Shown here in pieces: positions 27,024 through 37,167 of a stretch of 42,899 nt of DNA (within the stretch, counting starts at the first letter, position 1; every line of letters begins with the position of its first letter). The DNA comes from an uncultured Oscillospiraceae bacterium (lineage in GTDB: Bacteria > Bacillota > Clostridia > Oscillospirales > Oscillospiraceae). The DNA lies in assembly GCA_947631865.1 (NCBI GenBank), contig CANRNF010000018.1, positions 1 to 42,899 of the forward strand, in the 5' to 3' direction. A model generated the notes under the pieces. The model saw nothing but the letters and a program-made list of their open reading frames with translations. It did no database searches and had not been told where the DNA came from. Both the position numbers and the translations under genes were made by a program.

Positions 27024-28523
27024 ATGAAAGGCTATGTGATCGCGCTGGACCAGGGGACCACCAGCTCCCGGGCCATCATCTTCGATGGGGAGGGGAACAT
27101 CGTCTCCCAGGCCCAATATCCCTTTGAGCAGCATTACCCCAAACCCGGCTGGGTGGAGCACGACCCAATGAACATCGTCGATACCCAGTTCCACGCTCTG
27201 GGCGCGGCTTTTGAGAAGTCCGGCCTGTCAGCGGCGGACATAGCGGCTATCGGCATCACCAACCAGCGGGAGACCACTCTGGTGTGGGATAAAGAGACCG
27301 GGGAGCCTGTTTACAACGCCATCGTCTGGCAGTGCCGCCGTACCGCGCCCATCATCCGCAAGCTTCTGGCGGACGGTATGCGGGAGCAGATCCTGCGCAC
27401 CACGGGCCTAGTGCCGGACCCCTATTTCTCGGGAACAAAGATCAAATGGATATTGGACAACGTCCCCGGCGTACGGGAACGGGCGGAGCAGGGCAAGCTC
27501 CTGTTCGGTACGGTGGACACCTGGCTCATCTGGAACTTCACCGGCGAGCACGTGACGGACCCATCCAACGCCTCCCGGACCATGCTCTTCGATATCGACA
27601 AGCTTGCCTGGGACGAGGACATGTGCCGGGCCCTTGGCGTGCCCATGAGCATGCTGCCCCGGATCGTGCCCAACTCCGGCAAGTGCGGCGCCATCAAGCA
27701 CGGCCTGCCCGGTCTGGAGCTTCTGGAGGGCGTGCCGGTCTGCGGCGCGGCGGGGGACCAGCAGGCGGCCCTGTTGGGCCAGGGCTGCATCCTGCCCGGT
27801 CAGGCCAAGAATACATACGGGACCGGCTGCTTCACCCTTATGAATGTGGGAGATACCGCCCCCCGCAGCCAGAATGGCCTTCTCACCAGCGTGGCCTGGC
27901 AGGTGGGGGACAGGACCACCTACGCCGTAGAGGGCAGCGTCTTCAACGCCGGCTCCTCCATCCAGTGGCTCCGGGACGAACTGGGCCTCATCTCCACCGC
28001 CCATGAGTGCGATGTGCTGGCCGAGCAGGTGCCGGATACCGGCGGCGCGTATATGGTCAGCGCCTTCACGGGCCTGGGCGCGCCCTGGTGGGACCCCTAT
28101 GCCCGGGGCGCCTTGGTGGGCGTCACACGGGGCACCGGCAAGGCCCACATCTGCCGGGCGGTGCTGGAGGGTATCGCCTATCAGGTGGCGGACCTCTTAG
28201 AGCTCATGGAATCCGACGGCGGATATAAAATGGATCTGCTGCGGGTGGACGGCGGCGCGTCCGTATCGGATATTTTGATGCAATTCCAGGCGGATGTGCT
28301 CCAGCGGCCCATCGACCGGCCTCAGACTGTGGAGACCACAGCTTTAGGCGCGGCGTTCCTGGCCGGTCTCGCCGCAGGAGTATGGACCGACATGGCCCAG
28401 GTGCAGTCGCTGCGCCGGACCCAGCGGCGGTTCGAGCCGGCCATGGAGCCTGAACAGGCCGCGAAGCTCATGGCAGGATGGCACAAAGCGGTAGAAAGGG
28501 CAAAGGACTGGGAAACCAAGTGA
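27024..28523 (+). CDS. glpK: Glycerol kinase
   Basis: GlpK (499 residues, full length) phosphorylates glycerol to sn-glycerol 3-phosphate. The FGGY-family start YVIALDQGTTSSRAIIFD, the substrate segment GWVEHDPM, and the ATP-site motif CGAAGDQQAALLGQ are all present. ATG 27024 follows AGGAGG (27011-27016). It shares a transcript with the MATE gene, which starts 2 bp after its stop. No glpF or glpD is nearby. Confidence 0.97.
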   Translation: MKGYVIALDQGTTSSRAIIFDGEGNIVSQAQYPFEQHYPKPGWVEHDPMNIVDTQFHALGAAFEKSGLSAADIAAIGITNQRETTLVWDKETGEPVYNAIVWQCRRTAPIIRKLLADGMREQILRTTGLVPDPYFSGTKIKWILDNVPGVRERAEQGKLLFGTVDTWLIWNFTGEHVTDPSNASRTMLFDIDKLAWDEDMCRALGVPMSMLPRIVPNSGKCGAIKHGLPGLELLEGVPVCGAAGDQQAALLGQGCILPGQAKNTYGTGCFTLMNVGDTAPRSQNGLLTSVAWQVGDRTTYAVEGSVFNAGSSIQWLRDELGLISTAHECDVLAEQVPDTGGAYMVSAFTGLGAPWWDPYARGALVGVTRGTGKAHICRAVLEGIAYQVADLLELMESDGGYKMDLLRVDGGASVSDILMQFQADVLQRPIDRPQTVETTALGAAFLAGLAAGVWTDMAQVQSLRRTQRRFEPAMEPEQAAKLMAGWHKAVERAKDWETK

Positions 28524-28524
28524 A

Positions 28525-29907
28525 ATGAACCATATCAAGACCCTGAAGGACCATTCCAACCAGATAGACATGCTCCACGGGCCCCTGCTTGGAAAGATAC
28601 TGCTGTTTGCGCTGCCCTTGGCGGCCAGCAGCATCCTGCAGCAGCTTTTCAACAGCGCGGACGTGGCCGTGGCCGGCCGGTTCGCCGGCTACCAGGCCCA
28701 GGCCGCCGTGGGTGTAAACAGCCCCGTCATCAATCTGCTCATCAACCTCTTCGTGGGCCTTTCCGTGGGCGGGAACGTGGTCATCGCCAACTTCATCGGC
28801 CAGCGGAAGGACCATGAGATACAGGACGCTGTCCACACCGTCATCACCCTGGCGCTCATCAGCGGCGCGTTCCTGCTGTGTCTGGGCCAGGCTGCCGCGC
28901 GGCCTATCCTCACGCTCATGGGCACGCCGGAGGACGTGCTGGACCTGGCGGTGACGTATCTTCGCATCTACTTTCTCGGCATGCCCTTCATCATGCTCTA
29001 TAACTTCGGTTCTGCCATTTTGCGCAGCGTGGGGGACACACGCCGGCCGTTGCTTTGCCTTACCCTGGCCGGTATCGTCAATGTGTGCCTCAATCTTCTC
29101 TTCGTCATCGTGTTCCACCGCAGCGCCGACGGCGTGGCCATCGCCACAGTGATATCCAATGGCGTGAGTTCCAGCCTTGTTATTTTCTTCCTCATGCGGG
29201 AGAAGGACAGCATCCGGCTGGAGCTGAAGAAGCTCCGCATCAATAAGAGCATCCTGGGCCGGGTCATCCGTATCGGCGTGCCCGCGGGCATCCAGGGCAT
29301 GGTGTTCTCACTGTCCAATGTTTGTATCCAGTCCGCTGTCAACTCCTTCGGCTCCGACGCCATGGCGGGCTCCGCGGCGGCCCAGAACTTCGAGTCCTTT
29401 ACCTTTTTTATCACCAATTCCTTCAACCAGGCCACCGTTACCTTCGTGAGCCAGAACTACGGCGCCCACCAGTTCGACCGGTGCAAAAGAGTCCTCTTTC
29501 TCAGCCTCGCTGCAGGATTTCTCTGCTCCGGAGCCATGTGCGCCATGTTCGTGCTGGGCCGTGACGTGTTCATCCGCATCTTTACCGTTGAACCCGCCGT
29601 CATGGACTACGCTCTCATCCGCGTCACCCACATCGAGACCTTCTCCTGGCTCGCGGTGAGCTATGAGGTCATAGGCGCGGCTCTGCGCGGGGTGGGGTAC
29701 TCCCTGACCCCGGCCATCATCACCGTGTTCGGCTCCTGCATCCTGCGGCTCATATGGGTGTTCCTGCTGTTCCCGAACACCGATAACTTTGCCTCGCTCA
29801 TGAATGTGTATCCCATCTCCTGGGCCATCACTGGGGTCATGATGTTTACCGCTTACTTCATCCTCCGCAAAAAGGTCTATCACAAAGATGCGTTGAGCAG
29901 GCAATAA
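28525..29907 (+). CDS. MATE-family efflux transporter
   Basis: The 460-residue membrane protein has about 12 helices in two similar halves and starts MLHGPLLGKILLFALPLAASSILQQL-like, typical of the DinF/NorM-type MATE family, which exports cationic compounds by sodium or proton antiport. Conserved GxAxxQNFxSF-like and MRGVGYSLTP-like segments are visible (AAAQNFESF, LRGVGYSLTP). It is the second gene of the glpK transcript, ending in a strong terminator. Substrate unknown. Confidence 0.93.
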   Translation: MNHIKTLKDHSNQIDMLHGPLLGKILLFALPLAASSILQQLFNSADVAVAGRFAGYQAQAAVGVNSPVINLLINLFVGLSVGGNVVIANFIGQRKDHEIQDAVHTVITLALISGAFLLCLGQAAARPILTLMGTPEDVLDLAVTYLRIYFLGMPFIMLYNFGSAILRSVGDTRRPLLCLTLAGIVNVCLNLLFVIVFHRSADGVAIATVISNGVSSSLVIFFLMREKDSIRLELKKLRINKSILGRVIRIGVPAGIQGMVFSLSNVCIQSAVNSFGSDAMAGSAAAQNFESFTFFITNSFNQATVTFVSQNYGAHQFDRCKRVLFLSLAAGFLCSGAMCAMFVLGRDVFIRIFTVEPAVMDYALIRVTHIETFSWLAVSYEVIGAALRGVGYSLTPAIITVFGSCILRLIWVFLLFPNTDNFASLMNVYPISWAITGVMMFTAYFILRKKVYHKDALSRQ

Positions 29908-29920
29908 GCATAAAAGAAGA

Positions 29921-29948
29921 GACCCCGGCGGGATTTCCCGCCGGGGTC
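29921..29948. terminator. Terminator between convergent MATE and gdhA genes
   Basis: Perfect 12-bp stem GACCCCGGCGGG-ATTT-CCCGCCGGGGTC, followed by GTTGTCTTTC on the plus strand and preceded by AAAAGAA, which gives a U-rich tail on the minus strand. Confidence 0.8.
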
Positions 29949-29965
29949 GTTGTCTTTCAATAGAC

Positions 29966-31336
<1,371 letters not shown>

Positions 31337-31348
31337 TTAGATAAATTA

Positions 31349-31377
31349 ATCATATCATGCTCCACACACTATTACAA
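31349..31377 (-). promoter_or_regulatory. Promoter of gdhA
   Basis: Minus strand: TTGTAA (complement of 31372-31377), 17-bp spacer, TATGAT (complement of 31349-31354), in the AT-rich gap facing sigK. Confidence 0.65.
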
Positions 31378-31434
31378 GTGTCCACAGCAGAAAAACAGGC
31401 GTGGTCCTTCCAAAATTTGAGAGGCGTTTTTGTC

Positions 31435-31463
31435 GAATTTGGACGGCCCCTCACTCATAAGAT
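31435..31463 (+). promoter_or_regulatory. Possible sigma-E/K-type promoter of sigK
   Basis: GAATTT (31435-31440), a 15-bp gap, then CATAAGAT (31456-31463). The second element resembles the CATAcaaT -10 of mother-cell sigma factors. No sigma-A promoter is visible here. The start would fall very close to the sigK ribosome site. Confidence 0.35.
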
Positions 31464-31477
31464 GGGCAGGAGAGGAG

Positions 31478-32173
31478 ATGACGGATATGCTGTCGGCCAC
31501 GTTCATGCTGCTGGTGTCCAGCGCGCTGCTGATGCTGAGGCTGGGGGACAACGCCTCATCCTTCCCGCGGCCGCTGAAGGCCCAGGAGGAGCAGGAGTAC
31601 ATAAAAAGGGCCATGGAAGGGGACCTGGAGGCCCGCAATCAACTTATCGAGCACAACCTGCGTCTGGTGATGCACATCATCAAGAAGTACTATACCTCCG
31701 CATCAGACGCGGAGGACCTGGTGTCCATCGGCACGATCGGCCTCATCAAGGGCGTGTCCACCTACCGGCCCGACAGAGGCGTACGCCTGGCAACATACGC
31801 CTCCAAGTGCATTGAAAACGAGATCCTCATGCACTTTAGGGGTATGAAGAAGACGGCGGGTGATGTATCCCTTTCCGACGCCCTGGACACAGACGGAGAG
31901 GGAGAAGGCCTGGCGCTGCTGGATACCATCTCCTGTGACCAGGATATGCTGGAGGAACTGTCCCGCTGGGAGACGGTGGAACAGGTGCGAAAGGCGGTGG
32001 ACGCGGCGCTGGACGGCCGGGAGGCAGAGGTCATCCGCCTTCGGTATGGGCTGGGCGGTGGCACGCCGCTTCCCCAGCGGGAGGTGGCAGAGCGCATCGG
32101 TATCAGCCGGTCCTATGTATCGCGCATCGAAAAGAAGGCTTTGGAGAAGCTGCGGCACCGGCTGGAAAGCTGA
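31478..32173 (+). CDS. sigK: RNA polymerase sporulation sigma factor, SigK type
   Basis: The 231-residue sigma-70 family protein has a hydrophobic N-terminal pro-sequence-like stretch (MLSATFMLLVSSALLMLRL) before FPRPLKAQEEQEY. Regions 2.1-2.4 follow (EHNLRLVMHIIKKYY, EDLVSIGTIGLIKGV, ATYASKCIENEILMHFR), and region 4 has a helix-turn-helix (REVAERIGISRSYVSRIEKKAL). ENEILMHFR with KKTAGDVSLSD is diagnostic of late mother-cell sigma factors SigK/SigE; the pro-sequence and context favour SigK. ATG 31478 lies in AGGAGAGGAG; ATG 31487 is an alternative. The gene is uninterrupted, so there is no skin-type insertion. Confidence 0.88.
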   Translation: MTDMLSATFMLLVSSALLMLRLGDNASSFPRPLKAQEEQEYIKRAMEGDLEARNQLIEHNLRLVMHIIKKYYTSASDAEDLVSIGTIGLIKGVSTYRPDRGVRLATYASKCIENEILMHFRGMKKTAGDVSLSDALDTDGEGEGLALLDTISCDQDMLEELSRWETVEQVRKAVDAALDGREAEVIRLRYGLGGGTPLPQREVAERIGISRSYVSRIEKKALEKLRHRLES

Positions 32174-32240
32174 AAGACAAAATGTTGTGTTGTTCGACGG
32201 CGGAGGGATACAAATATTAGATAAAGCTTTGAAAAAAGGC

Positions 32241-32269
32241 TTGATTTATGCATGCTCATGTGGTATATT
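32241..32269 (+). promoter_or_regulatory. Promoter of the rimP-nusA-infB-ruvB run
   Basis: TTGATT (32241-32246), 17-bp spacer, TATATT (32264-32269). No other promoter of this quality is seen before 41938. Confidence 0.7.
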
Positions 32270-32295
32270 CAATATCAGCAATAGTCATTTTCCTG

Positions 32296-32320
32296 GAGTG
32301 GGTCTTGTCCCACTCTTTTT
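32296..32320 (+). terminator. Leader terminator (attenuator) ahead of rimP
   Basis: GAGTGGG-TCTTGT-CCCACTC followed by TTTTT and CTTG, 27 bases after the -10 box and 40 bases before rimP. A complete intrinsic terminator inside the leader means the operon must be controlled by read-through. Confidence 0.75.
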
Positions 32321-32360
32321 CTTGATGAAAAAGAATTTGTCAGAAATTGGAAACTTTTCT

Positions 32361-32813
32361 ATGAATCGGATCGAAAAGACTGTTTGGGACCTGGCAAGGC
32401 CCGTGGTGGAGGGCCATGGTCTGGAGCTCTGGGACGTGGAATACGTCACCGAGGGCGGACAAAAATATCTGCGCCTTTATCTGGATGGGCCAGAGGGCGT
32501 GGACCTGGACGCCTGTGAGGCGGTGAGCAGAGCCATGGACCCCATATTGGACGAAGAGGACCCGGTGCCGGACAGCTACATTTTTGAGGTGAGTTCCGCC
32601 GGGTGCGAGAGAGCGCTGAAGCGGCCGTCCGATTTTGAGCGGTTTTTGGGCTCCAACGTGGAGGTAAAGCTCTACAGCGCCGTGGACGGGGCCAAGCAGT
32701 GGATCGGAAAGCTCGTCTCCTATGAGGATGGGGACGTGACCGTAGACGCCGGCGGCCAGCGCCGGTTTGAAAGCAAGCAGATCGCCAGCGTAAGGCTGCG
32801 CATGGAAATGTGA
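32361..32813 (+). CDS. rimP: Ribosome maturation factor RimP
   Basis: RimP (150 residues) assists 30S subunit maturation. It has the N-terminal alpha/beta domain (LELWDVEYV, KYLRLYLDGPEGVDLDACE), the PDSYIFEVSSAGCERALK signature near residue 75, and a C-terminal SH3-like barrel. Start ATG 32361 gives the normal length. The ribosome site is weak (TTGGAAA); an in-frame ATG at 32325 would add 12 residues right behind the terminator. First gene of the long operon. Confidence 0.93.
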   Translation: MNRIEKTVWDLARPVVEGHGLELWDVEYVTEGGQKYLRLYLDGPEGVDLDACEAVSRAMDPILDEEDPVPDSYIFEVSSAGCERALKRPSDFERFLGSNVEVKLYSAVDGAKQWIGKLVSYEDGDVTVDAGGQRRFESKQIASVRLRMEM

Positions 32814-32828
32814 ACGGAGGACAGAAAG

Positions 32829-33881
32829 ATGAACGCCGAGTTTTTTGAAGCGATCGAGGATCTGGAACGGGAGAAGGGCATTCCCCGGGAATACATGTAC
32901 GACAAGATCAACCAGGCCATGCTGACCGCCTTCCGCAAGGACAATCCCGACGCGGCGGACAACGCCGTCATCGAGATGGATGAGGATAAAAAGAAGATCG
33001 AGATGTTCGTGGTCACCGACGTGGTGGACGAGGTGGAGAACCCCGCCACTCAGATGACTCTTGCCGAGGCCCAGAAGTTCAACAAGCGTGCCAAGGTGGG
33101 CGGCCAGATCAAGGTCCCCGTGAACACCAAGGAGCTGGGCCGCATCGCCGCCCAGAATGCCAAGCAGGTCATCATCCAGGGCATCCGCGAAGCGGAGCGC
33201 GGCCTTATCTACGACGAGTTCACCTCCCATGAGCACGAGATCCTCACCGGCGAGGTGGCCCGTATTGACCCGCGCACCGGCAACGCCTCCCTGAAGATCA
33301 GCTCCAACTCTGAGTACACCGATGCGCTTCTCAGCGTGAACGAGCAGATCCGGGACGAGGTCCTCACCGAGGGCAAGCGCCTGAAGGTCTACGTCATCGA
33401 GGTGCGCAAGTCCGCCCGCGGTCCTCAGGTGCTCATCAGCCGGACCCATCCGGTGCTGGTGAAGCGCCTCTTTGAGCTGGAAGTGCCCGAGATCGCCGAC
33501 GGCACCGTGGAGATCATGTCCATCGCCCGCGAGGCCGGCTCCCGGACCAAGATGGCCGTGTGGAGCACCGCGGCGGACGTGGACCCCATCGGCGCCTGCG
33601 TAGGCCCCAGGGGCGGCCGCGTGTCCAGCATCGTGGATGAGCTGGGCGGCGAGAAGATCGATATCGTCAAATACAGCGAGATCCCCGAGGAATATGTGGC
33701 CGCGGCCCTTTCACCGGCGGAAGTCATCAACGTATATATGGATGAGGACGGCAAATCCTGCCGGGTCATCGTGCCCGACAACCAGCTGTCTCTGGCCATC
33801 GGCAAGGAGGGCCAAAACGCCCGCCTTGCCGCAAAACTCACGGGCATCAAGATCGACATCAAGCCCGAGAGCGAGGACTGA
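32829..33881 (+). CDS. nusA: Transcription termination/antitermination factor NusA
   Basis: NusA (350 residues) binds RNA polymerase and nascent RNA to modulate pausing and termination. The N-terminal polymerase-binding domain (about 1-125) precedes an S1 domain (about 130-200) and two KH domains (GACVGPRGGRVSSI near 257 and LAIGKEGQNARLA near 323). It lacks the C-terminal acidic repeats of E. coli NusA, as usual in Firmicutes. Strong GGAGG ribosome site. It could feed back on the leader terminator of its own operon, an inference from position. Confidence 0.96.
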   Translation: MNAEFFEAIEDLEREKGIPREYMYDKINQAMLTAFRKDNPDAADNAVIEMDEDKKKIEMFVVTDVVDEVENPATQMTLAEAQKFNKRAKVGGQIKVPVNTKELGRIAAQNAKQVIIQGIREAERGLIYDEFTSHEHEILTGEVARIDPRTGNASLKISSNSEYTDALLSVNEQIRDEVLTEGKRLKVYVIEVRKSARGPQVLISRTHPVLVKRLFELEVPEIADGTVEIMSIAREAGSRTKMAVWSTAADVDPIGACVGPRGGRVSSIVDELGGEKIDIVKYSEIPEEYVAAALSPAEVINVYMDEDGKSCRVIVPDNQLSLAIGKEGQNARLAAKLTGIKIDIKPESED

Positions 33882-33884
33882 ACT

Positions 33885-34148
33885 ATGGCAGAGCCGGTGC
33901 GCATGTGCGCGGGCTGCAGGGAGCACGCCCCCAAAAAGGAACTGATCCGCATCGTGCGAACGCCCGCGGGTGAGATCGTGGCGGACGCGGCGGGGAAGAC
34001 CCCTGGCCGGGGCGCCTATATCTGCCGGAAGGCGGAGTGCCTGGCCAAGGCGCGGAGAAGCCGTGCCCTGGAGCGGATGCTGAACACGCCCATCAGCCTG
34101 GAGACATATGAAGCGCTGGCGGCGGCCATAGAGGCGGCCAATGGATAA
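33885..34148 (+). CDS. YlxR / RnpM-like RNA-binding protein
   Basis: The 87-residue DUF448 protein has MCAGCREHAPKKELIRIVR at its N-terminus and PGRGAYIC with a following Cys, the family's hallmark. The B. subtilis relative binds RNA and modulates RNase P. It always sits between nusA and infB, as it does here; the start is 3 bp after nusA and the end overlaps the L7Ae-like gene by 8 bp. Confidence 0.92.
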   Translation: MAEPVRMCAGCREHAPKKELIRIVRTPAGEIVADAAGKTPGRGAYICRKAECLAKARRSRALERMLNTPISLETYEALAAAIEAANG

Positions 34149-34473
34149 GGCCCTGGGATATCTGGGCCTTGCCCTGCGGGCGGGTAAGCTGACTGTAGGA
34201 GCTGAGGAAAGCGCTAAGGCGTTGAGAGGCCGCAATAAAGGCGCGCTGCTCATCGCGGCGTCCGACGCCGGTGCCAATACCCTGCGCCAGGCGGAGACCA
34301 TGGCGGCGGGGAAGTGTCCGATACGCCGGGTATGCTATACGAAGACAGAACTGGCCCAGTCGTTGGGCCGGTCAGGGCCCGTGGCGCTGGTCTTTCTTTT
34401 CGATGAGGGGCTTGCCAAGGCGTTTTTATCCGCCGTGAAGGATGAACGAGGAGAACAGGAGGAGCATTTATGA
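34141..34473 (+). CDS. YlxQ-like L7Ae/L30e-family RNA-binding protein
   Basis: The 110-residue protein has the L7Ae fold that binds RNA kink-turns: LGLALRAGKLTVGAEE near residue 8, AALLIAASDAG-like (GALLIAASDAG near residue 34), and a late GPVALVFLFDEG strand. Its role in B. subtilis is not settled. It overlaps the YlxR gene by 8 bp and infB by 4 bp, so it is tightly coupled to both. Confidence 0.9.
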   Translation: MDKALGYLGLALRAGKLTVGAEESAKALRGRNKGALLIAASDAGANTLRQAETMAAGKCPIRRVCYTKTELAQSLGRSGPVALVFLFDEGLAKAFLSAVKDERGEQEEHL

Positions 34474-36803
34474 GCTTGATAAAATACCGCGTGCATGAGG
34501 TCGCCAAGGATTTCGGCGTCGCCTCCAAGGTCATTACGGAGATACTGACCGAATATGCCACGACCCCCAAGAACCACATGCAGGTCCTGGAGGACGAGGA
34601 GCTCAGCATCATCTTCGAGTATATGACCCAGCATAACCAGGTGGAGAGCATCGCCGAGGTATTTGCCGACGCCGCTAAGACGGCGCCGGAGAAGGCCGCT
34701 CCCCAGACTGAGAAGGCTGAGACCGCTCCCGCCGGGGACAGCAAGCCTCAGCCCGCCCAGAATGCTCCTGCTATGCAGCCCAAGCAGCCCAAGCCCGACA
34801 AACCCCATACACCCAGGCAGGTGCCGGAGAAGAAGGTTGTGGACACCCGCGGCTCCGCCAATACCAACCTCTCCAAGTATGATGAGCGATTTGACCGCAT
34901 GGCCGGCGACAAGGCCGACAAGATGAAGCGGGGCAAGGAGAAGATCGGCAACCGCAACAAGCAGCGCCAGAATTCCGCCGCCGCCAGCGCCAAGCGCCGC
35001 CAGGAGGAGCGCGACAAGATGCAGCGCCTCCAGTTCGAGATCGCGAAGAAGGCGCCCACCCGCGTGCAGATCCCCGACGAGATCTCTGTGCAGGAGCTGG
35101 CCGTGCGCATGAAGAAGAGCGGCGCCGAGGTGGTCCGCAAGCTCATCAAGATGGGCGTTATGGCGGGTCTGCCCGACATGATCGATTACGACACCGCGGC
35201 TCTTGTGGCCATGGAGTTCAACTGCAAGGTGGAGCACGAGGTCGTGGTGACCGTGGAAGAAAAGCTCATCGACGATCATGTGGACACCGATGAGGAACTG
35301 GTGCCCCGCGCCCCCGTGGTGGTGGTCATGGGCCACGTGGACCACGGCAAGACATCCCTTCTGGACTACATCCGCAACACGAAGGTGGCAGCCGGCGAGG
35401 CCGGCGGTATCACCCAGGCCATCGGCGCCTATGTGGTGGACATCAACGGCAGCCCCGTCACCTTCCTGGATACACCGGGCCACGAGGCGTTCACATCCAT
35501 GCGCGCCCGGGGCGCCATGATCACGGACGTGGCCATCCTGGTGGTGGCCGCCACCGAGGGCATCAAGCCCCAGACCATCGAGTCTATCAACCACGCCAAG
35601 GCCGCCAATATCCCCATCGTGGTGGCCATCAATAAAATGGATATGCCCGGTGCCAACGCCGAGCGCGTGAAGGAACAGCTGACTGAGTACGACCTGGTCC
35701 CCGATGAGTGGGGCGGCGACACCATCGTGTGCCCCATCTCTGCCAAGACTGGCGAGGGGGTCGATAACCTTTTGGAGATGCTGGCTCTGCAGACCGAGAT
35801 GCTGGGCCTCCGGGCCAATCCCAACCGTGCCGCCAGCGGCGCCGTTGTGGAGGCGCGGCTGGATAAGGGCCGCGGCCCCATCATGACCGTGTTGGTCCAG
35901 AACGGCACCCTGAAGCAGGGCGACGTGATCATCGCCGGCACGGCCGTCGGCCGCGTGCGCACCATGATCAACGACAAGGGCCGCCGGGTCACCGAGGCCG
36001 GTCCCTCCGTGCCCGTGGAGATCGCTGGCATGAGCGAGGTGCCCAACGCCGGCGACAACTTCAACGCCGTGGCCGACGAGCGCATGGCCCGCGAGCTGGT
36101 GGAGGAGCGGAAGGCCAAGGAGAAACTGTCCTCTTCCGCCGCCCCCAAGAAGGTCTCCCTGGACGACCTTTTCGCCCGTATCCAGGAGGGCGAGATGAAG
36201 GACTTCAACATTATCGTCAAGGCCGATGTGAAGGGCAGCGCCGAGGCGGTGAAGTCCTCCCTGGAGAAGCTCTCCAACGAAGAGGTCCGGGTACGGGTCA
36301 TCCACTGCGCTGTGGGCGCCATCAACGAGTCCGATGTGATGCTGGCCTCTACCTCCAACGCGGTGATCGTGGGCTTCAACGTGCGGCCCGACAATGCCGC
36401 CCGGGACAGCGCTTCCCGTGACCACGTGGATATCCGCCTGTACCGGGTCATCTATGACTGCATCAACGAGATCGAGGCGGCCATGAAGGGCATGCTGGCT
36501 CCCAAGTTCCAGGAAAAGATCATCGGCCACGCCGAGGTCCGCCAGACCTACAAGGTCTCCAAGGTGGGCACCGTCTGCGGCTGCTATGTGCTGGACGGCA
36601 AGATCCAGCGCAGCTGCCAGGTCCGGGTCCTGCGGGACAACGTGGTGGTGTACGAGGGTGACCTGGCCTCCCTGCGCCGGTTCAAGGATGACGTGCGCGA
36701 GGTGGCCTCCGGCTATGAGTGCGGCATGCAGGTGGATAAGTTCAATGACATCAAGGAACAGGATGTCATCGAGTGCTTTGTGATGGAGCAGATCAATGCC
36801 TAA
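34470..36803 (+). CDS. infB: Translation initiation factor IF-2
   Basis: IF-2 (777 residues) is the GTPase that brings fMet-tRNA to the 30S subunit. An N-terminal helical domain (about 1-55) precedes a short Ala/Pro/Lys/Gln-rich linker, a second IF2-N domain (about 195-245), then the G domain: G1 GHVDHGKTS (288-296), G3 DTPGHE, G4 NKMD. Domains II, III and the fMet-tRNA-binding C2 domain (CGCYVLDGKIQRSCQVRVLR) follow. ATG 34470 overlaps the previous stop (ATGA). Confidence 0.97.
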   Translation: MSLIKYRVHEVAKDFGVASKVITEILTEYATTPKNHMQVLEDEELSIIFEYMTQHNQVESIAEVFADAAKTAPEKAAPQTEKAETAPAGDSKPQPAQNAPAMQPKQPKPDKPHTPRQVPEKKVVDTRGSANTNLSKYDERFDRMAGDKADKMKRGKEKIGNRNKQRQNSAAASAKRRQEERDKMQRLQFEIAKKAPTRVQIPDEISVQELAVRMKKSGAEVVRKLIKMGVMAGLPDMIDYDTAALVAMEFNCKVEHEVVVTVEEKLIDDHVDTDEELVPRAPVVVVMGHVDHGKTSLLDYIRNTKVAAGEAGGITQAIGAYVVDINGSPVTFLDTPGHEAFTSMRARGAMITDVAILVVAATEGIKPQTIESINHAKAANIPIVVAINKMDMPGANAERVKEQLTEYDLVPDEWGGDTIVCPISAKTGEGVDNLLEMLALQTEMLGLRANPNRAASGAVVEARLDKGRGPIMTVLVQNGTLKQGDVIIAGTAVGRVRTMINDKGRRVTEAGPSVPVEIAGMSEVPNAGDNFNAVADERMARELVEERKAKEKLSSSAAPKKVSLDDLFARIQEGEMKDFNIIVKADVKGSAEAVKSSLEKLSNEEVRVRVIHCAVGAINESDVMLASTSNAVIVGFNVRPDNAARDSASRDHVDIRLYRVIYDCINEIEAAMKGMLAPKFQEKIIGHAEVRQTYKVSKVGTVCGCYVLDGKIQRSCQVRVLRDNVVVYEGDLASLRRFKDDVREVASGYECGMQVDKFNDIKEQDVIECFVMEQINA

Positions 36804-37167
36804 CCACCATATCGACCGGATAAACGACGACATCCGCCGGGTGCTGGCGGATAAGCTGCGGGACGTGAAGGATCCCCGTCTCCATCAGGAGGGGACCATG
36901 CTCACCGTGACCCACACGGACACTACAACTGACCTGCGGCACTGCAAGGTGTATGTGAGCGTTCTGGGCCAGGCGGACGAAAAGGAGCTGATGCGGGGCC
37001 TGCGCTCCGCGGCCGGGTATCTGCGGCGGGAGCTGGGCCAGAGCCTGGATCTGCGGTATACCCCGGAGCTCACGTTCCTTTTGGACGACTCCATCGCCCA
37101 CGGGGCCTATATCAATAAACTGATCAACGAGCTGGACATAAAACATGACGAAGATGACTCTCAATGA
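36796..37167 (+). CDS. rbfA: Ribosome-binding factor A
   Basis: RbfA (123 residues) is a KH-fold cold-shock and 16S maturation factor. The N-terminal helix region RINDDIRRVLADKLRDVKDPRL and the core strand DLRHCKVYVSVLG are typical. It overlaps infB by 8 bp and nrnA by 23 bp. The C-terminus is rich in Asp/Glu. Confidence 0.94.
   Translation: MPNHHIDRINDDIRRVLADKLRDVKDPRLHQEGTMLTVTHTDTTTDLRHCKVYVSVLGQADEKELMRGLRSAAGYLRRELGQSLDLRYTPELTFLLDDSIAHGAYINKLINELDIKHDEDDSQ

Noticed and set aside
31478-32173. Prophage-like skin element in sigK
   Set aside because: The sigma factor frame is continuous from the pro-sequence through region 4.
34335-36833. Open frame of about 830 codons antisense to infB
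   Set aside because: Its composition is repetitive His/Gly/Leu/Asp, typical of an antisense GC-rich gene. IF-2 is unmistakable on the other strand.
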